A program made the translations under genes and the position numbers. This document shows positions 41,079-50,591 of a DNA stretch of 61,675 bases, in pieces. Below the pieces are notes generated by a model. It had not been told where the DNA came from and made no database searches. It saw only the letters and a program-made list of their open reading frames with translations. The stretch covers positions 1 through 61,675 of the forward strand of contig DAOUSS010000001.1 of NCBI GenBank assembly GCA_030627085.1, written 5' to 3'. How positions within the stretch are numbered: position 1 is the stretch's first letter; every line of letters starts with the position of its first letter. This stretch comes from Candidatus Stahliibacteriota bacterium. GTDB taxonomy: Bacteria > Hydrothermota > UBA3073.

Positions 41079-42074
41079 ATGGATCTTCTAAAGTGTTACA
41101 AGAATCAAAAAGTCGTAATAACTGGTGGCTTGGGAATGCTTGGAAGTACCATTGCTCATCTATTGGTCGATTCTGGCGCAGATATCACACTTATAGATTC
41201 AATGTTGGAGCCTTATGGCGGTAATCTCTTTAATATCTACGACATAAGAGATAAAGTGACGGTAAATTTCTCTGATATCAGAGATAAAAATTCTCTAAAA
41301 TATTTACTAATAAACAAAGATATAGTTTTTAACTTAGCTGCACAGGTAAGTTATACGGAAAGTCTATATGATCCATATACAGATTTAGAGATTAATTGTT
41401 TAGGTCATTTAAACGTTCTGGAAACATTACGCAAGTATAACCCAAGTGCAAAAATTATTTTTTCAGGATCAAGGTTAGAATATGGGAAAATTCATTCTAA
41501 CCCTGTGAGAGAGAATCATCAAATTGTCCCAGAAAGTATCTATGCAATACATAAATATACAGCAGAACGTTATTATCAAATTTATCATACTATTCATAAC
41601 ATCGATGCAGTATGTTTCAGGATCTCAAATCCATATGGCCCCCGACAACAGATGAAGCATTCACAATACGGTATAGTTAATTGGTTTATCAAAATGGCCA
41701 TGAATGGCGAAAAAATAAAAATATTTGGCAAGGGAGAACAAATAAGAGATTATATATACGTTGAAGAATTAGCAAAAGCCCTAATTTTAGCAGCAATTAA
41801 CAAAAACACAGCTGGAGAGGTCTATAATGTTGGCTCTGGATATGGTGTGAAATTTAAAGATATGGTAAGAACTGTAATCGAAGTTGTAGGGAAAGGCAAC
41901 TACGAATTTGTTGAATGGCCTGATGATTATAAAAACATTGAAACCGGAGACTTCATAGCAGATATATCCAAATTACAAAAATGTATAGACTGGGAACCAA
42001 GCACTGACTTGCGTTCAGGGATTAAAAAGACATATAAATATTATAAAAAATACCATAAATGGTATTGGGACTAA
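41079..42074 (+). CDS. NAD-dependent sugar epimerase/dehydratase (extended SDR)
   Basis: The start at 41079, one base after the preceding stop, is preferred over an overlapping upstream Met. The 331-residue protein has VVITGGLGMLGSTIAHLLVD (GxxGxxG), an acidic DSMLEPYGGN, FNLAAQVSYTESL and the YxxxK pair in YAIHKYTAERYYQ. RISNPYGPRQQ and IRDYIYVEELAKAL follow. It modifies a nucleotide sugar, most likely a GalE/WbpP-like epimerisation or dehydration; substrate cannot be assigned. It is part of the polysaccharide cluster. Confidence 0.85.
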   Translation: MDLLKCYKNQKVVITGGLGMLGSTIAHLLVDSGADITLIDSMLEPYGGNLFNIYDIRDKVTVNFSDIRDKNSLKYLLINKDIVFNLAAQVSYTESLYDPYTDLEINCLGHLNVLETLRKYNPSAKIIFSGSRLEYGKIHSNPVRENHQIVPESIYAIHKYTAERYYQIYHTIHNIDAVCFRISNPYGPRQQMKHSQYGIVNWFIKMAMNGEKIKIFGKGEQIRDYIYVEELAKALILAAINKNTAGEVYNVGSGYGVKFKDMVRTVIEVVGKGNYEFVEWPDDYKNIETGDFIADISKLQKCIDWEPSTDLRSGIKKTYKYYKKYHKWYWD

Positions 42075-42108
42075 TTTTCGGAAAAATTAAAATGTAAAAG
42101 GTAGCCAA

Positions 42109-43431
42109 ATGTATGAATCTTTAGCACGCAAGTTAATTTTCCCAATTGGTGATAGGCTATTGGGGACACACATAATACCTACATTGAAAGAAATAGAAAA
42201 GAAACAGTGGTGGCCGCCCGAGAAAATCCAGGAAGAGCAAAATATGAGATTGCAGGAACTAATCAATCATTCTTATAAAAACGTTCCGTATTGGAGAAAT
42301 TTGTTTGATAGTTTGGGCCTGAAGCCGAATCATATTCAGACGAAAGAGGATTTACAAAAATTACCAATTTTGACTAAGGAGACAATAAGAAAGAATATAG
42401 ATTCTATGCTTGCTCAAAATTTCACTAAAAAAATTTTCATAGAACAACATAGTAGTGGGTCAACTGGAGAACCTCTGAGATATTATCTTGACAAGGAAGG
42501 CATTAGTTGGTGGGTGGCTTCAATGATGCGGTTCTGGAGATGGGCTGGATATGATTTCGGCAAAAAATGGATCAGAATACAGTTGTGGCCTAGAGATAAA
42601 CTTTGGCAGAGATTATTTGATAGATTCACCAGATGTACATACATTCCAACATATAAGCTCAATGAGGAAAGCATAGAGCGAGCTATATTTTTAATTCAAA
42701 AAACAAGACCTGAGATAATACGGGGTTATACTGGAGCAATCTATCTTATTGCTAAACACATGAAAGAAAAAGGAAACGGGAAATTTAAAGTGAGAGCGGT
42801 AATCACTACCAGTGAGACTTTATTCCCCCATTATCGCCAAATAATAGAGGAACAATTTTGTTGCAAAGTTTACGATACCTATGGGGGTGAAGGTCTTTCA
42901 ATTGCTGGACAATGTGAAAAAGGAAATTATCATATCGATGATAACAATGTAATTGTTGAATTTACAAAAGATGACGGGACTCCAGCTAAACCAGGTGAAT
43001 TGGCTAATATTATTGTTAATAGCTTGCATAATTATTCAATGCCGTTCATTCGATACAAAATACAGGATGTGGGAATACCCTCAGATAGAATTTGCAGTTG
43101 TGGCAGAGGACTTTCTACAATGGAGTCGATTGAAGGAAGAGACGCTGATATTATAAGAACCCCTGATAGTAGGTACTTGACGGTTCAATTCTTTGTGGTG
43201 CTTTTCGAAAACGAGGAGGGAATCGACCAATTCCAAGTAATCCAGGAAGTTCTAAATGAAATCACCATTAAAATTGTTAGAAATGATACCTTCTCTGACA
43301 AGAATGCAGATCACATAATAAACACTATAAAGCAAAGCGGAGGACAGACATTAAAAGTGAATCTTGAATTTGTTGATGAAATCCCTTTGGCACCATCGGG
43401 GAAGAGAAGATTTGTTATCTCTAAAGCTTAA
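42109..43431 (+). CDS. CapK / phenylacetate-CoA ligase-like adenylate-forming protein
   Basis: The 440-residue protein has NHSYKNVPYWRNLFDSLGL, the AMP-binding loop EQHSSGSTGEPLRYYLD, YDTYGGEGLSIAGQCE and VDEIPLAPSGKRRFVISKA. These are PaaK/CapK-clade motifs. Members in capsule clusters are thought to adenylate or transfer acyl or amino-acid substituents onto sugars. The start at 42109 follows AAAAGGTAGCCAA. It is co-directional with the flanking sugar genes. Confidence 0.8.
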   Translation: MYESLARKLIFPIGDRLLGTHIIPTLKEIEKKQWWPPEKIQEEQNMRLQELINHSYKNVPYWRNLFDSLGLKPNHIQTKEDLQKLPILTKETIRKNIDSMLAQNFTKKIFIEQHSSGSTGEPLRYYLDKEGISWWVASMMRFWRWAGYDFGKKWIRIQLWPRDKLWQRLFDRFTRCTYIPTYKLNEESIERAIFLIQKTRPEIIRGYTGAIYLIAKHMKEKGNGKFKVRAVITTSETLFPHYRQIIEEQFCCKVYDTYGGEGLSIAGQCEKGNYHIDDNNVIVEFTKDDGTPAKPGELANIIVNSLHNYSMPFIRYKIQDVGIPSDRICSCGRGLSTMESIEGRDADIIRTPDSRYLTVQFFVVLFENEEGIDQFQVIQEVLNEITIKIVRNDTFSDKNADHIINTIKQSGGQTLKVNLEFVDEIPLAPSGKRRFVISKA

Positions 43432-43442
43432 AGAGATTATCT

Positions 43443-44570
43443 ATGAAGGCGTTAAACACCAGCAAACCAAAGATATTAATAGTTGGCAGCTATCCTCCTC
43501 CTTATGGTGGTATCGCGGTTTTGGTAAAAGAAACTCTGAATTCAAGATTGAAAGATAAATATGATTTAATTCACTGTCGCACAGGCTCCAGGGACGTTAC
43601 AGTTGCTCAAGAAGAAACCTGTATACGATCGATTATCAGACTAATATATGACCACTTATCTTTAATTTATCTCTTAGTAAAGCATTCACCAAGAGTAGTC
43701 AATCTTTATTCTCCCGCCTTTTTAGGATTCTGGAGTAAATCTATCCTTGCAATAGTCTCAAAATTATTTGGCAAAAAGACGGTGATTCATATTCACAGTG
43801 CTAAGTTCGATAGTTGGTATAATAATGCCTCTCAGACCAAAAAATGGCTGATTAGGTTTTTACTTAACCGAGTTGATATTATAGTTATTGAGGGTGAAAT
43901 ATGGAAAACATTCTTCAAACAGATAGTTCCTGAAAGTAAATTAGTTATAATACCCAACTGTGTTCATTTGTCCAATTTTAAAAAGACAAAAAAATCCAAA
44001 CGCGAAAATAAAATCTCTGTTTTATTTCCGGGTTCATTATGTGAGAGAAAAGGTGTTTTTGACATCCTTAAAGCTATTCCACTTGTTGTTAAGGAAGAAA
44101 AAAATATAAAATTCATCTTTGGTGGTTGCAGCTCTAACGAAGAAGAAATCAAAATACTGGAGATTATTAAAAGCCAACACCTTGAAAATTACACTGCTTT
44201 TATTGGTGAATACACGGATAAGAATAAATCTGAAATATATGGCAGTGCTGATATTTTCATATTACCTTCTTATGCTGAAGGGTTACCTATTTCTATGTTA
44301 GATGCAATGGCGTTGGGTTTACCAATAATATCTACAAGAGTTGGTGCAATACCAGAAGTTATAGATGATAGAGTCAATGGATTTCTTATAGAACCAGGTG
44401 ATTACAAAGCTCTAGCAAAGAGAATACTTATTCTAACTACGGATAGAAATTTAAGAGAAAAAATGGGTAAAAACAATATCGAGAAGATAAAGAAAAATTA
44501 CGACTTTTCAATTATGGTTAAGAATTTCGATGAGTTACAACAAAGACTGCTTAAAGAGAATAGAAAATAA
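43443..44570 (+). CDS. Glycosyltransferase family 4 (GT-B)
   Basis: The 375-residue protein has ILIVGSYPPPYGGIAVLVKE, TVIHIHSAKFDSW, IPNCVHLSNFKK, VLFPGSLCERKGVFDILKAI and the EX7E-type region PSYAEGLPISMLDAMALGLP. It is a retaining sugar transferase of the cytoplasmic face, probably adding a residue to the repeat unit built by this cluster. Its last 41 bp overlap the start of the methyltransferase gene in another frame. Confidence 0.85.
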   Translation: MKALNTSKPKILIVGSYPPPYGGIAVLVKETLNSRLKDKYDLIHCRTGSRDVTVAQEETCIRSIIRLIYDHLSLIYLLVKHSPRVVNLYSPAFLGFWSKSILAIVSKLFGKKTVIHIHSAKFDSWYNNASQTKKWLIRFLLNRVDIIVIEGEIWKTFFKQIVPESKLVIIPNCVHLSNFKKTKKSKRENKISVLFPGSLCERKGVFDILKAIPLVVKEEKNIKFIFGGCSSNEEEIKILEIIKSQHLENYTAFIGEYTDKNKSEIYGSADIFILPSYAEGLPISMLDAMALGLPIISTRVGAIPEVIDDRVNGFLIEPGDYKALAKRILILTTDRNLREKMGKNNIEKIKKNYDFSIMVKNFDELQQRLLKENRK

Positions 44571-45264
44571 CAAAGATACACATTATTGGGAAAAAAGAGA
44601 GAAGGCACCTGCTGATTGGTATTATTATAAGCCTTATTTAGCAACTTGTATTAAATATAGCAACCCAGGTAAGATTTTAGATGTAGGTGCTGGAATGGGT
44701 GGTTTTACAGAATGTTGTGCTCGCTTTGGTTTAGATTGTGTTGGATTGGAGGGCGATGATTGGGCAGTCAAACAAGCTAAGAAAAGATATGACATGGATA
44801 TTCGACAACACTTTCTTGAGTATAAATTACCGTTTAATGACGGAGAATTCAGTGTAATTTTCTGTAGTCAAGTAATCGAACACTTGTCTGAAAAGACAGC
44901 AAAGTTTGCATTGAAGGAATTTTATAGAGTCTTATCGGATGGGGGAACACTGTTTATTCATTCGCCCTGTTATTATGTTAGAGAGGCCCGGATTGACCCA
45001 ACGCATATAAATCTATATATACCAAAAAGGCTTTGTCATGAAATTATTGAGGCTGGGTTTAACATTGTTATACCAATGACTTATCCACGGGGCGTTATTG
45101 GGGGGAGCGTGGTAACAAAAGCTATCATGACAATTTTATTTGTATTGTTCCCTTGCGACAGGTTAGCCGGTAATAGTAGCTTGATGGCTAAGAAAACTTC
45201 TGATAAGGAAATAAAAATCTTTTCTCCGCGATATTTTCACATTCAAAGAATTATTCATTGGTAA
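44530..45264 (+). CDS. Class I SAM-dependent methyltransferase
   Basis: The 244-residue protein has the SAM-binding motif ILDVGAGMGGFTECCARFG, an acidic end at LEGDDW and motif IV-like FSVIFCSQVIEHLSEKTAKF, with YRVLSDGGTLFIHSP after it. It probably methylates a sugar or lipid-linked glycan in the polysaccharide pathway. Its first codons overlap the GT4 gene by 41 bp. It ends 3 bp from the convergent flippase gene. Confidence 0.8.
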   Translation: MSYNKDCLKRIENNKDTHYWEKREKAPADWYYYKPYLATCIKYSNPGKILDVGAGMGGFTECCARFGLDCVGLEGDDWAVKQAKKRYDMDIRQHFLEYKLPFNDGEFSVIFCSQVIEHLSEKTAKFALKEFYRVLSDGGTLFIHSPCYYVREARIDPTHINLYIPKRLCHEIIEAGFNIVIPMTYPRGVIGGSVVTKAIMTILFVLFPCDRLAGNSSLMAKKTSDKEIKIFSPRYFHIQRIIHW

Positions 45265-45267
45265 ATT

Positions 45268-46728
45268 TTATTTGTGTATAATGCCTCGCAAGAGAGATAT
45301 ATCTTCTGTGTTAATAGTCTTAAAACATAATAGTCCCACTACTAATATTGCTAATCCTATAAATAGTAAAATAAAGTGTGGTATTAAACTTACTCCAAGA
45401 TTTAATAGTAAGTATACAAAGAGCACTAAAAGGATAAGTTTTATGAAAGTTTGTGAATGAAGTCTTATTTTTAAGAGTCGTTTTTGCAAAAATATTATCA
45501 TGCAAAAGCTCAAAATAAGTGAGATACCTGTAGCTATTGCAGCTCCCACAATGCCATATTTAGGTATCAAAATACAGTTAAATGCAAAGTTAATTATAAG
45601 AGTTATACTACTGAGTTTCAGAGCAATATCAGGTCGTCCTATACTGCTGCTGACTGCACTCCCAACAGAGCCTGTTGTTCCATAAAATATCATGCTGAAC
45701 AGTAGTATTTGACAGGGTAAGACAGCGTTTATAAATTCTATTTTCCCCGGATAAATAATGGCAATAATATCTTTGAAGAAAAAAGAAAGCAAAATGGCCA
45801 CCACTGATAAAATAATAAATGAATATTTCATAACAGTATTAACTAAATCTTCAATCTTTTGGAAACTCCTATTATAATAGAACTCAGTAATAGTAGGATT
45901 GGTCACTCGTTGGACAGCGGATGGAAAAATCATTAATCCCCTGGCAAACATAATGGCAGCTGTATAAATGCCCACATCCCTGTCCATTAAAAAGTAGCCA
46001 ATCAACAGCAAATCGATTTTTGAATTCAATTGTCCAATCATTCCCGAAAAGAGCATGGGGGTCCCAAATCTTACGAGTTTTATAGCAGTTTTTCTAAATC
46101 CAGTAAAGTCGAATCTAAAGTGTCTACGACATACTATGAGGAGAATAAAAAATAGCAATAACTCGGCGATGGGAAATGCAAATATGATACTTTGAATTGT
46201 ATGAAAGGCATTGTAAAAAATTATTGTGAATATCAGTATGAAAATATAGCGTAGACTCTCAATTATAGCATATTTTTTCATCTCTCTCAATCCATTGAGA
46301 AATCCTATTAGACTTTTGTTTACAATGAAGAATACAAAAGTTAATGCAATTACTCTAATACACTCCTTTAGTTCGGGCATCTTGAAGACATTTGCAAGCA
46401 AGGGCGATAATATGAAAATGATACCAGCAAAACAAATTCCAGACAAAAACGTCAATACAAATCCTGTTGTAACAAATCGATTGGTTTTATCTATATCCCC
46501 CTTATATTGTGCAGTATACTTGGTTATTGCGCTGTGGATACCAAATGATGCAATAATGGATGTAATCAGGAGAATGGTTAATGTCATTGAGTAAAGTCCC
46601 AATCCTTGCGCTCTGAAGAAATTACCCACAATAATATTCAGAAGCATACCGACGACAATGACTATGATAGAGCTGGAAAGTGTCCAGCCCACATCCTCTG
46701 CAAATTTTCTGATTGGCTTATTCGTCAT
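45268..46728 (-). CDS. Polysaccharide flippase (Wzx-like, MVF/PST family)
   Basis: The 486-residue protein has about 14 membrane helices. Family features are VGWTLSSSIIVIVVGMLLNI, QGLGLYSMTLTILLI, LVRFGTPMLFSGMIGQLNSK, DRDVGIYTAAIMFARGLMIF and YGIVGAAIATGISLILSF. It flips lipid-linked oligosaccharide across the inner membrane. It is encoded opposite to the rest of the cluster, with its own promoter at 46776-46804. Confidence 0.85.
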   Translation of the reverse strand: MTNKPIRKFAEDVGWTLSSSIIVIVVGMLLNIIVGNFFRAQGLGLYSMTLTILLITSIIASFGIHSAITKYTAQYKGDIDKTNRFVTTGFVLTFLSGICFAGIIFILSPLLANVFKMPELKECIRVIALTFVFFIVNKSLIGFLNGLREMKKYAIIESLRYIFILIFTIIFYNAFHTIQSIIFAFPIAELLLFFILLIVCRRHFRFDFTGFRKTAIKLVRFGTPMLFSGMIGQLNSKIDLLLIGYFLMDRDVGIYTAAIMFARGLMIFPSAVQRVTNPTITEFYYNRSFQKIEDLVNTVMKYSFIILSVVAILLSFFFKDIIAIIYPGKIEFINAVLPCQILLFSMIFYGTTGSVGSAVSSSIGRPDIALKLSSITLIINFAFNCILIPKYGIVGAAIATGISLILSFCMIIFLQKRLLKIRLHSQTFIKLILLVLFVYLLLNLGVSLIPHFILLFIGLAILVVGLLCFKTINTEDISLLRGIIHK

Positions 46729-46775
46729 TTGATGTTAGTTTAAAGGAGCTAAAATGCAACCCTCATTATAACACG

Positions 46776-46804
46776 ATTATAACACGGGGATGGAGAAAAG
46801 TCAA
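46776..46804 (-). promoter_or_regulatory. Flippase promoter
   Basis: Minus strand: TTGACT (46799-46804), 17 bp, TATAAT (46776-46781). A second TATAATG lies just downstream (46765-46770). The leader is about 40 nt and includes AGCTCC before the ATG. No clear promoter for the divergent YfhO-like gene was seen in the 46805-46998 stretch. Confidence 0.75.
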
Positions 46805-46998
46805 GGGGAAAATTTGCACTTTGGCAGATAGATATTGGCGGTATGTACATAATCTCTTCTAATAAACAGCAAAAATTTTTGAGGGTTCGTTTTTTTTCTA
46901 CGACTGGAGCGATCATTGGCTGGGGAAAAACCGATGGATGAAAGGATATTTTAAAATGAAGATTAACTCCGGAAAAGTTATAAATGCGGGGTAAAATT

Positions 46999-49500
46999 AT
47001 GGCTAAGGAAAAAAGAAAAAGGGTAACCGAGAAACTGTCTGAGGGATCACATTTAAAGTTATCCGATAGTATTTTAAATAAGATATTCATTGCTATCTTT
47101 TTCATCCTACCCCTAATATACTTTGCTCCATTTCTATCCGGCAGCAAGATGATAGCGGGTTCTGACTGGCTTTTATCCGGCTATATTCCCGCAAGGTGGC
47201 TCACAAATTGTATAAAACACTATGAAGGTGGTCCATTGTGGAATCCAAATGTCTTTGGTGGACTTCCTATGGGTAATCCCTATAGTCTTTACACACTCTT
47301 TTATCTGGCTCTACCGGTTCATATTGTATTTACATATTCCTTTGTCCTTGCAATATTCCTTGCAGGACTGGGAATGTACCTGTATCTGAAAGAATTGAGG
47401 TTCCCCATTCTCATCTCATTTCTCGGCGGCATAGCATATATGTTTTGTGGTTCACTTCTTTCCACACCATATGCAGGACATCTTGGTAAGTCTTTAGCCT
47501 CTGCTCTATTTCCATTTATCCTTCTATTTCTACATAAAGGACTTACAAAACACAACTTCATATATTTTCTGATTGCGGGTGCACTTGGGGCTCTTTCTGC
47601 AACCCACGCACACTTCCAGCTCACATATTATGCGGGAGTGGTGTGTGCCTTTTATTTACTCTTTCACCTCATCTGGCAAAGAAAGGAAAACAAAATCAAG
47701 GGGACTGCCAAACTTATAATTTACTCTATCTTTGCACTTATTTTAGCCGGAGGACTGGTATCAATACATTATTTACCAATATTCAGTGATTTCGGGTGGG
47801 GGTCAAGAGGTGGGTTGGAGAGGGGCTATGCGTTTGCAACCTCTTGGTCAGTTCCAACCTCTGAACTTTTAGATTTATTAACCCCTCACTTCTCGGGATT
47901 GTTAAATAATTACTGGGGAGAGAATTATTTCAAACTGCATACAGAATACCTTGGTATACTTCCACTTCTTTTAGCTCTCATTGGAATAGCAGTTAAGTAC
48001 AGGAAAAAATATGTTAGATTCTTCATTGGACTTGGTGTGATTGCAACACTATTTGCACTCGGTGGACATACCCCATTTTACAGAATACCTTATTACCTTC
48101 TCCCCAGAGTAAATAAGTTCAGGGCTCCATCAATGGCGTTTTATCTTGTTGCATTTTCTGTTATAGTCCTTGCAGCATATGGAATAAAGGCAATAATAGA
48201 CCAGAGACAGGAGACCAGAGACAAAAGACCAAAGACAATAGACCGAAGACAAAAGAATCTTGCTATTTATCTTCTTACAATATTTGGTATTGTCGCCATT
48301 TTTACACTTGTTTGCTCGGTCGGGAAGGAATCTATCCTTTCTTTTATGAAAGGACACTTCCAACCAATTTTGATGAACCAGTATGGGCCACAACTCATAC
48401 AGCAAAAGATACAAAATTTCTATCAAAATTATCCCTATTTCCTCAACGGACTGGGCAAGGCACTCTTCTTGATAGCCCTGAATTCTGTTCTCATTATTCT
48501 CCTGGCGATGAGAAAGTTAAAACTCCCAGCATGGATACTAATGGTAACACCCATTCTAATATTTGACCAGTGGAGTATTGAAAAACACTTTTTAAAGAGT
48601 GTGTCACATCCAAAGGTATATTATGCACCCGACAGCGTTGTGAATTTTCTTAAAAAAGATAAAACACTCTATCGGGTATTTCCCTTTAACTACGAACATA
48701 CAACCGATTCTTATCTTACTCTGTATAATATCCAGAGTTTGGGGGGGTATGTATCCAATCCCGGTTGGAGATATCAGAAACTTATTGGTGCTGGCGAGAG
48801 TGTTATGTTTAATCCCCGTAATCTGATAATATATCCTCATCTCCTTGATGTACTGAATGTAAAGTATATTATATCCTATACACTTCCAGATGATATATCA
48901 AGATATGATGAAAAGACTCAAGGTTACATACGAGAATTGAGAAACTATCTCTCGCAGTTTAAAGAGGTTACGAGAGGAGGAAAATACAGTGTGTATTTAA
49001 ATACTAACTACATTGAAAGGGCATTTATAGTAAAAAACTATAAAATATTTGATAATCTTGACTCTCTTCTTTCGTTTATGCTTGCTCCTTCCTTCAATCC
49101 GAGAGAAGTTGTTCTTCTTGAAGAAGAGCCAGAGGGCAATTTCCAATTTCCAATTTCCAATTCCCAATCTCAGAAGGATTTGGAAGAAGTGCACATTAGA
49201 GAATACGGTCCTAATAAGATTATATGTGAGACTGCACTTGAATCTCCGGGTTTCCTCGTCCTCTCTGAAAACTGGCATCCTAACTGGAAGGCTTATGTTG
49301 ATGGAGAAGAAGAGAAAATATATATAGCAGATTACACATTGCGCACAGTCTATCTACCTGAAGGAAAGCATGTTGTGAGATTTGTATATGTATCAAAGGC
49401 ATTTAAGATTGGCTCTATTATTTCCATTCTTTCTCTTATATTCTTTGTTGGGGTCGTGGTGTGGTGGGGAATATCAAAACGCCGATACCGTGAAAAATGA
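46999..49500 (+). CDS. YfhO-like multi-pass membrane protein
   Basis: The product of about 833 residues has some 12 helices. It carries the YfhO-type segment AGSDWLLSGYIPARWLTNCI, GGPLWNPNVFGGLPMGNP, ATHAHFQLTYYAGVV and KFRAPSMAFYLVAFSVIVLA. The C-terminal soluble beta domain contains SPGFLVLSENWHPNWKAYVD. The family resembles GT-C glycosyltransferases and has been linked to glycosylation of lipoteichoic acid or surface polymers. Two low-complexity stretches look repeat-encoded: QRQETRDKRPKTIDRRQK (48203-48262) and FQFPISNSQSQ (49138-49172). The start is taken at 46999; an ATG at 46984 is also in frame. Confidence 0.75.
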   Translation: MAKEKRKRVTEKLSEGSHLKLSDSILNKIFIAIFFILPLIYFAPFLSGSKMIAGSDWLLSGYIPARWLTNCIKHYEGGPLWNPNVFGGLPMGNPYSLYTLFYLALPVHIVFTYSFVLAIFLAGLGMYLYLKELRFPILISFLGGIAYMFCGSLLSTPYAGHLGKSLASALFPFILLFLHKGLTKHNFIYFLIAGALGALSATHAHFQLTYYAGVVCAFYLLFHLIWQRKENKIKGTAKLIIYSIFALILAGGLVSIHYLPIFSDFGWGSRGGLERGYAFATSWSVPTSELLDLLTPHFSGLLNNYWGENYFKLHTEYLGILPLLLALIGIAVKYRKKYVRFFIGLGVIATLFALGGHTPFYRIPYYLLPRVNKFRAPSMAFYLVAFSVIVLAAYGIKAIIDQRQETRDKRPKTIDRRQKNLAIYLLTIFGIVAIFTLVCSVGKESILSFMKGHFQPILMNQYGPQLIQQKIQNFYQNYPYFLNGLGKALFLIALNSVLIILLAMRKLKLPAWILMVTPILIFDQWSIEKHFLKSVSHPKVYYAPDSVVNFLKKDKTLYRVFPFNYEHTTDSYLTLYNIQSLGGYVSNPGWRYQKLIGAGESVMFNPRNLIIYPHLLDVLNVKYIISYTLPDDISRYDEKTQGYIRELRNYLSQFKEVTRGGKYSVYLNTNYIERAFIVKNYKIFDNLDSLLSFMLAPSFNPREVVLLEEEPEGNFQFPISNSQSQKDLEEVHIREYGPNKIICETALESPGFLVLSENWHPNWKAYVDGEEEKIYIADYTLRTVYLPEGKHVVRFVYVSKAFKIGSIISILSLIFFVGVVVWWGISKRRYREK

Positions 49501-49517
49501 AAGAAACCATGTATTTG

Positions 49518-49589
49518 AACCACAAAGGGCACAAAGAGAAGCTACTTATTCTTATAAACTTTGCGTTCTTTGTGAACTTTGTGGTTAAT
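49518..49589. repeat. Inverted word repeat ACCACAAAGGGCACAAAG before fabH
   Basis: ACCACAAAGGGCACAAAGAG (49520 on) is inverted as TTTGCGTTCTTTGTGAACTT then TGTGGTTAAT (to about 49589), with an AT-rich loop of about 20 bp. It fills the gap between the YfhO-like gene and fabH. Confidence 0.85.
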
Positions 49590-49611
49590 TATAGAATAAA
49601 AAGGAGGAAGC

Positions 49612-50589
49612 GTGGGCGTTAAATTCGTCTCAATGGGGAGATATCTCCCTGACAAGGTTCTAACAAACTTTGACCTTGAAAAAATGGTGGACACATCAGA
49701 TGAATGGATAAGAACCAGAACCGGCATAAAGGAACGAAGGATTGCACCACCTGAAATAGCTACATCAGATATGGTAACTGAAGCCGCCCGTATTGCACTT
49801 GATAGGGCAAACCTCAAACCAGAGGATATAGACTGCATTATAGTTGCAACCGTTACACCGGACAATGCATATCCATCTACTGCCTGCTGGGTTCAGAAGA
49901 ATCTGGGGCTAAAGCAGTTTCCTGCTTTTGACATCGCGGCAGCCTGTTCAGGTTTTCTATATGGTATTATTGTTGCAAAGGCACTTCTTGAAAGTAAAGT
50001 AGTGAAGAGGGTTCTCCTCTCAGGCGCAGAGACAATGTCAAGGGCTGTAAATTGGGAAGACAGAGAAACCTGTGTTCTCTTCGGTGATGGTGCGGGAGTT
50101 GCAATACTTGAACTATCAGACGATGAATCAGATATACTTTCCTATAACTGGGCTGCAGATGGAAACTTAGGAGAACTTCTTATCCAACCTGCAGGAGGTT
50201 CAAGGCTCCCACCAAGCCACGAAACCATAGACAAGAAATTACATTCCGTTTTTATGGGGGGACGAGAGGTATTCAAAAACGCAGTGAGATGGATGGCAAA
50301 TTCTGCAGAAAAAGCTATTCAGGACGCAGGATTGACAAAGGATGATATAGATTTATATATCCCTCATCAAGCCAATATAAGAATTATAGAATCCACAATA
50401 AAGAGGGTTGGAATACCAAGAGAAAAGACGGTAATAACAATAGATAGGTTTGCAAATGTCTCTGCCGCCACCGTTCCTATGTCGATGGACTGCGCAATAG
50501 AAGAAGGAAGGCTCAAAAGGGGTGATATTGTGTTACTCAATACTTTTGGAGGCGGATTTACATGGGGAGCAATGGTAGTAAGATGGTAA
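49612..50589 (+). CDS. fabH: 3-oxoacyl-[ACP] synthase III (KAS III)
   Basis: The start is GTG at 49612 after AAAAAGGAGGAAGC. The 325-residue thiolase-fold enzyme has TSDEWIRTRTGIKERR, DIAAACSGFLYGI with the catalytic Cys, IPHQANIRIIESTIKR with the His, and LLNTFGGGFTWGAM with the Asn. It starts fatty-acid synthesis by condensing acyl-CoA with malonyl-ACP. It is encoded alone, not in a fab operon, and converges with pyrC (2-bp gap). Confidence 0.9.
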   Translation: MGVKFVSMGRYLPDKVLTNFDLEKMVDTSDEWIRTRTGIKERRIAPPEIATSDMVTEAARIALDRANLKPEDIDCIIVATVTPDNAYPSTACWVQKNLGLKQFPAFDIAAACSGFLYGIIVAKALLESKVVKRVLLSGAETMSRAVNWEDRETCVLFGDGAGVAILELSDDESDILSYNWAADGNLGELLIQPAGGSRLPPSHETIDKKLHSVFMGGREVFKNAVRWMANSAEKAIQDAGLTKDDIDLYIPHQANIRIIESTIKRVGIPREKTVITIDRFANVSAATVPMSMDCAIEEGRLKRGDIVLLNTFGGGFTWGAMVVRW

Positions 50590-50591
50590 TT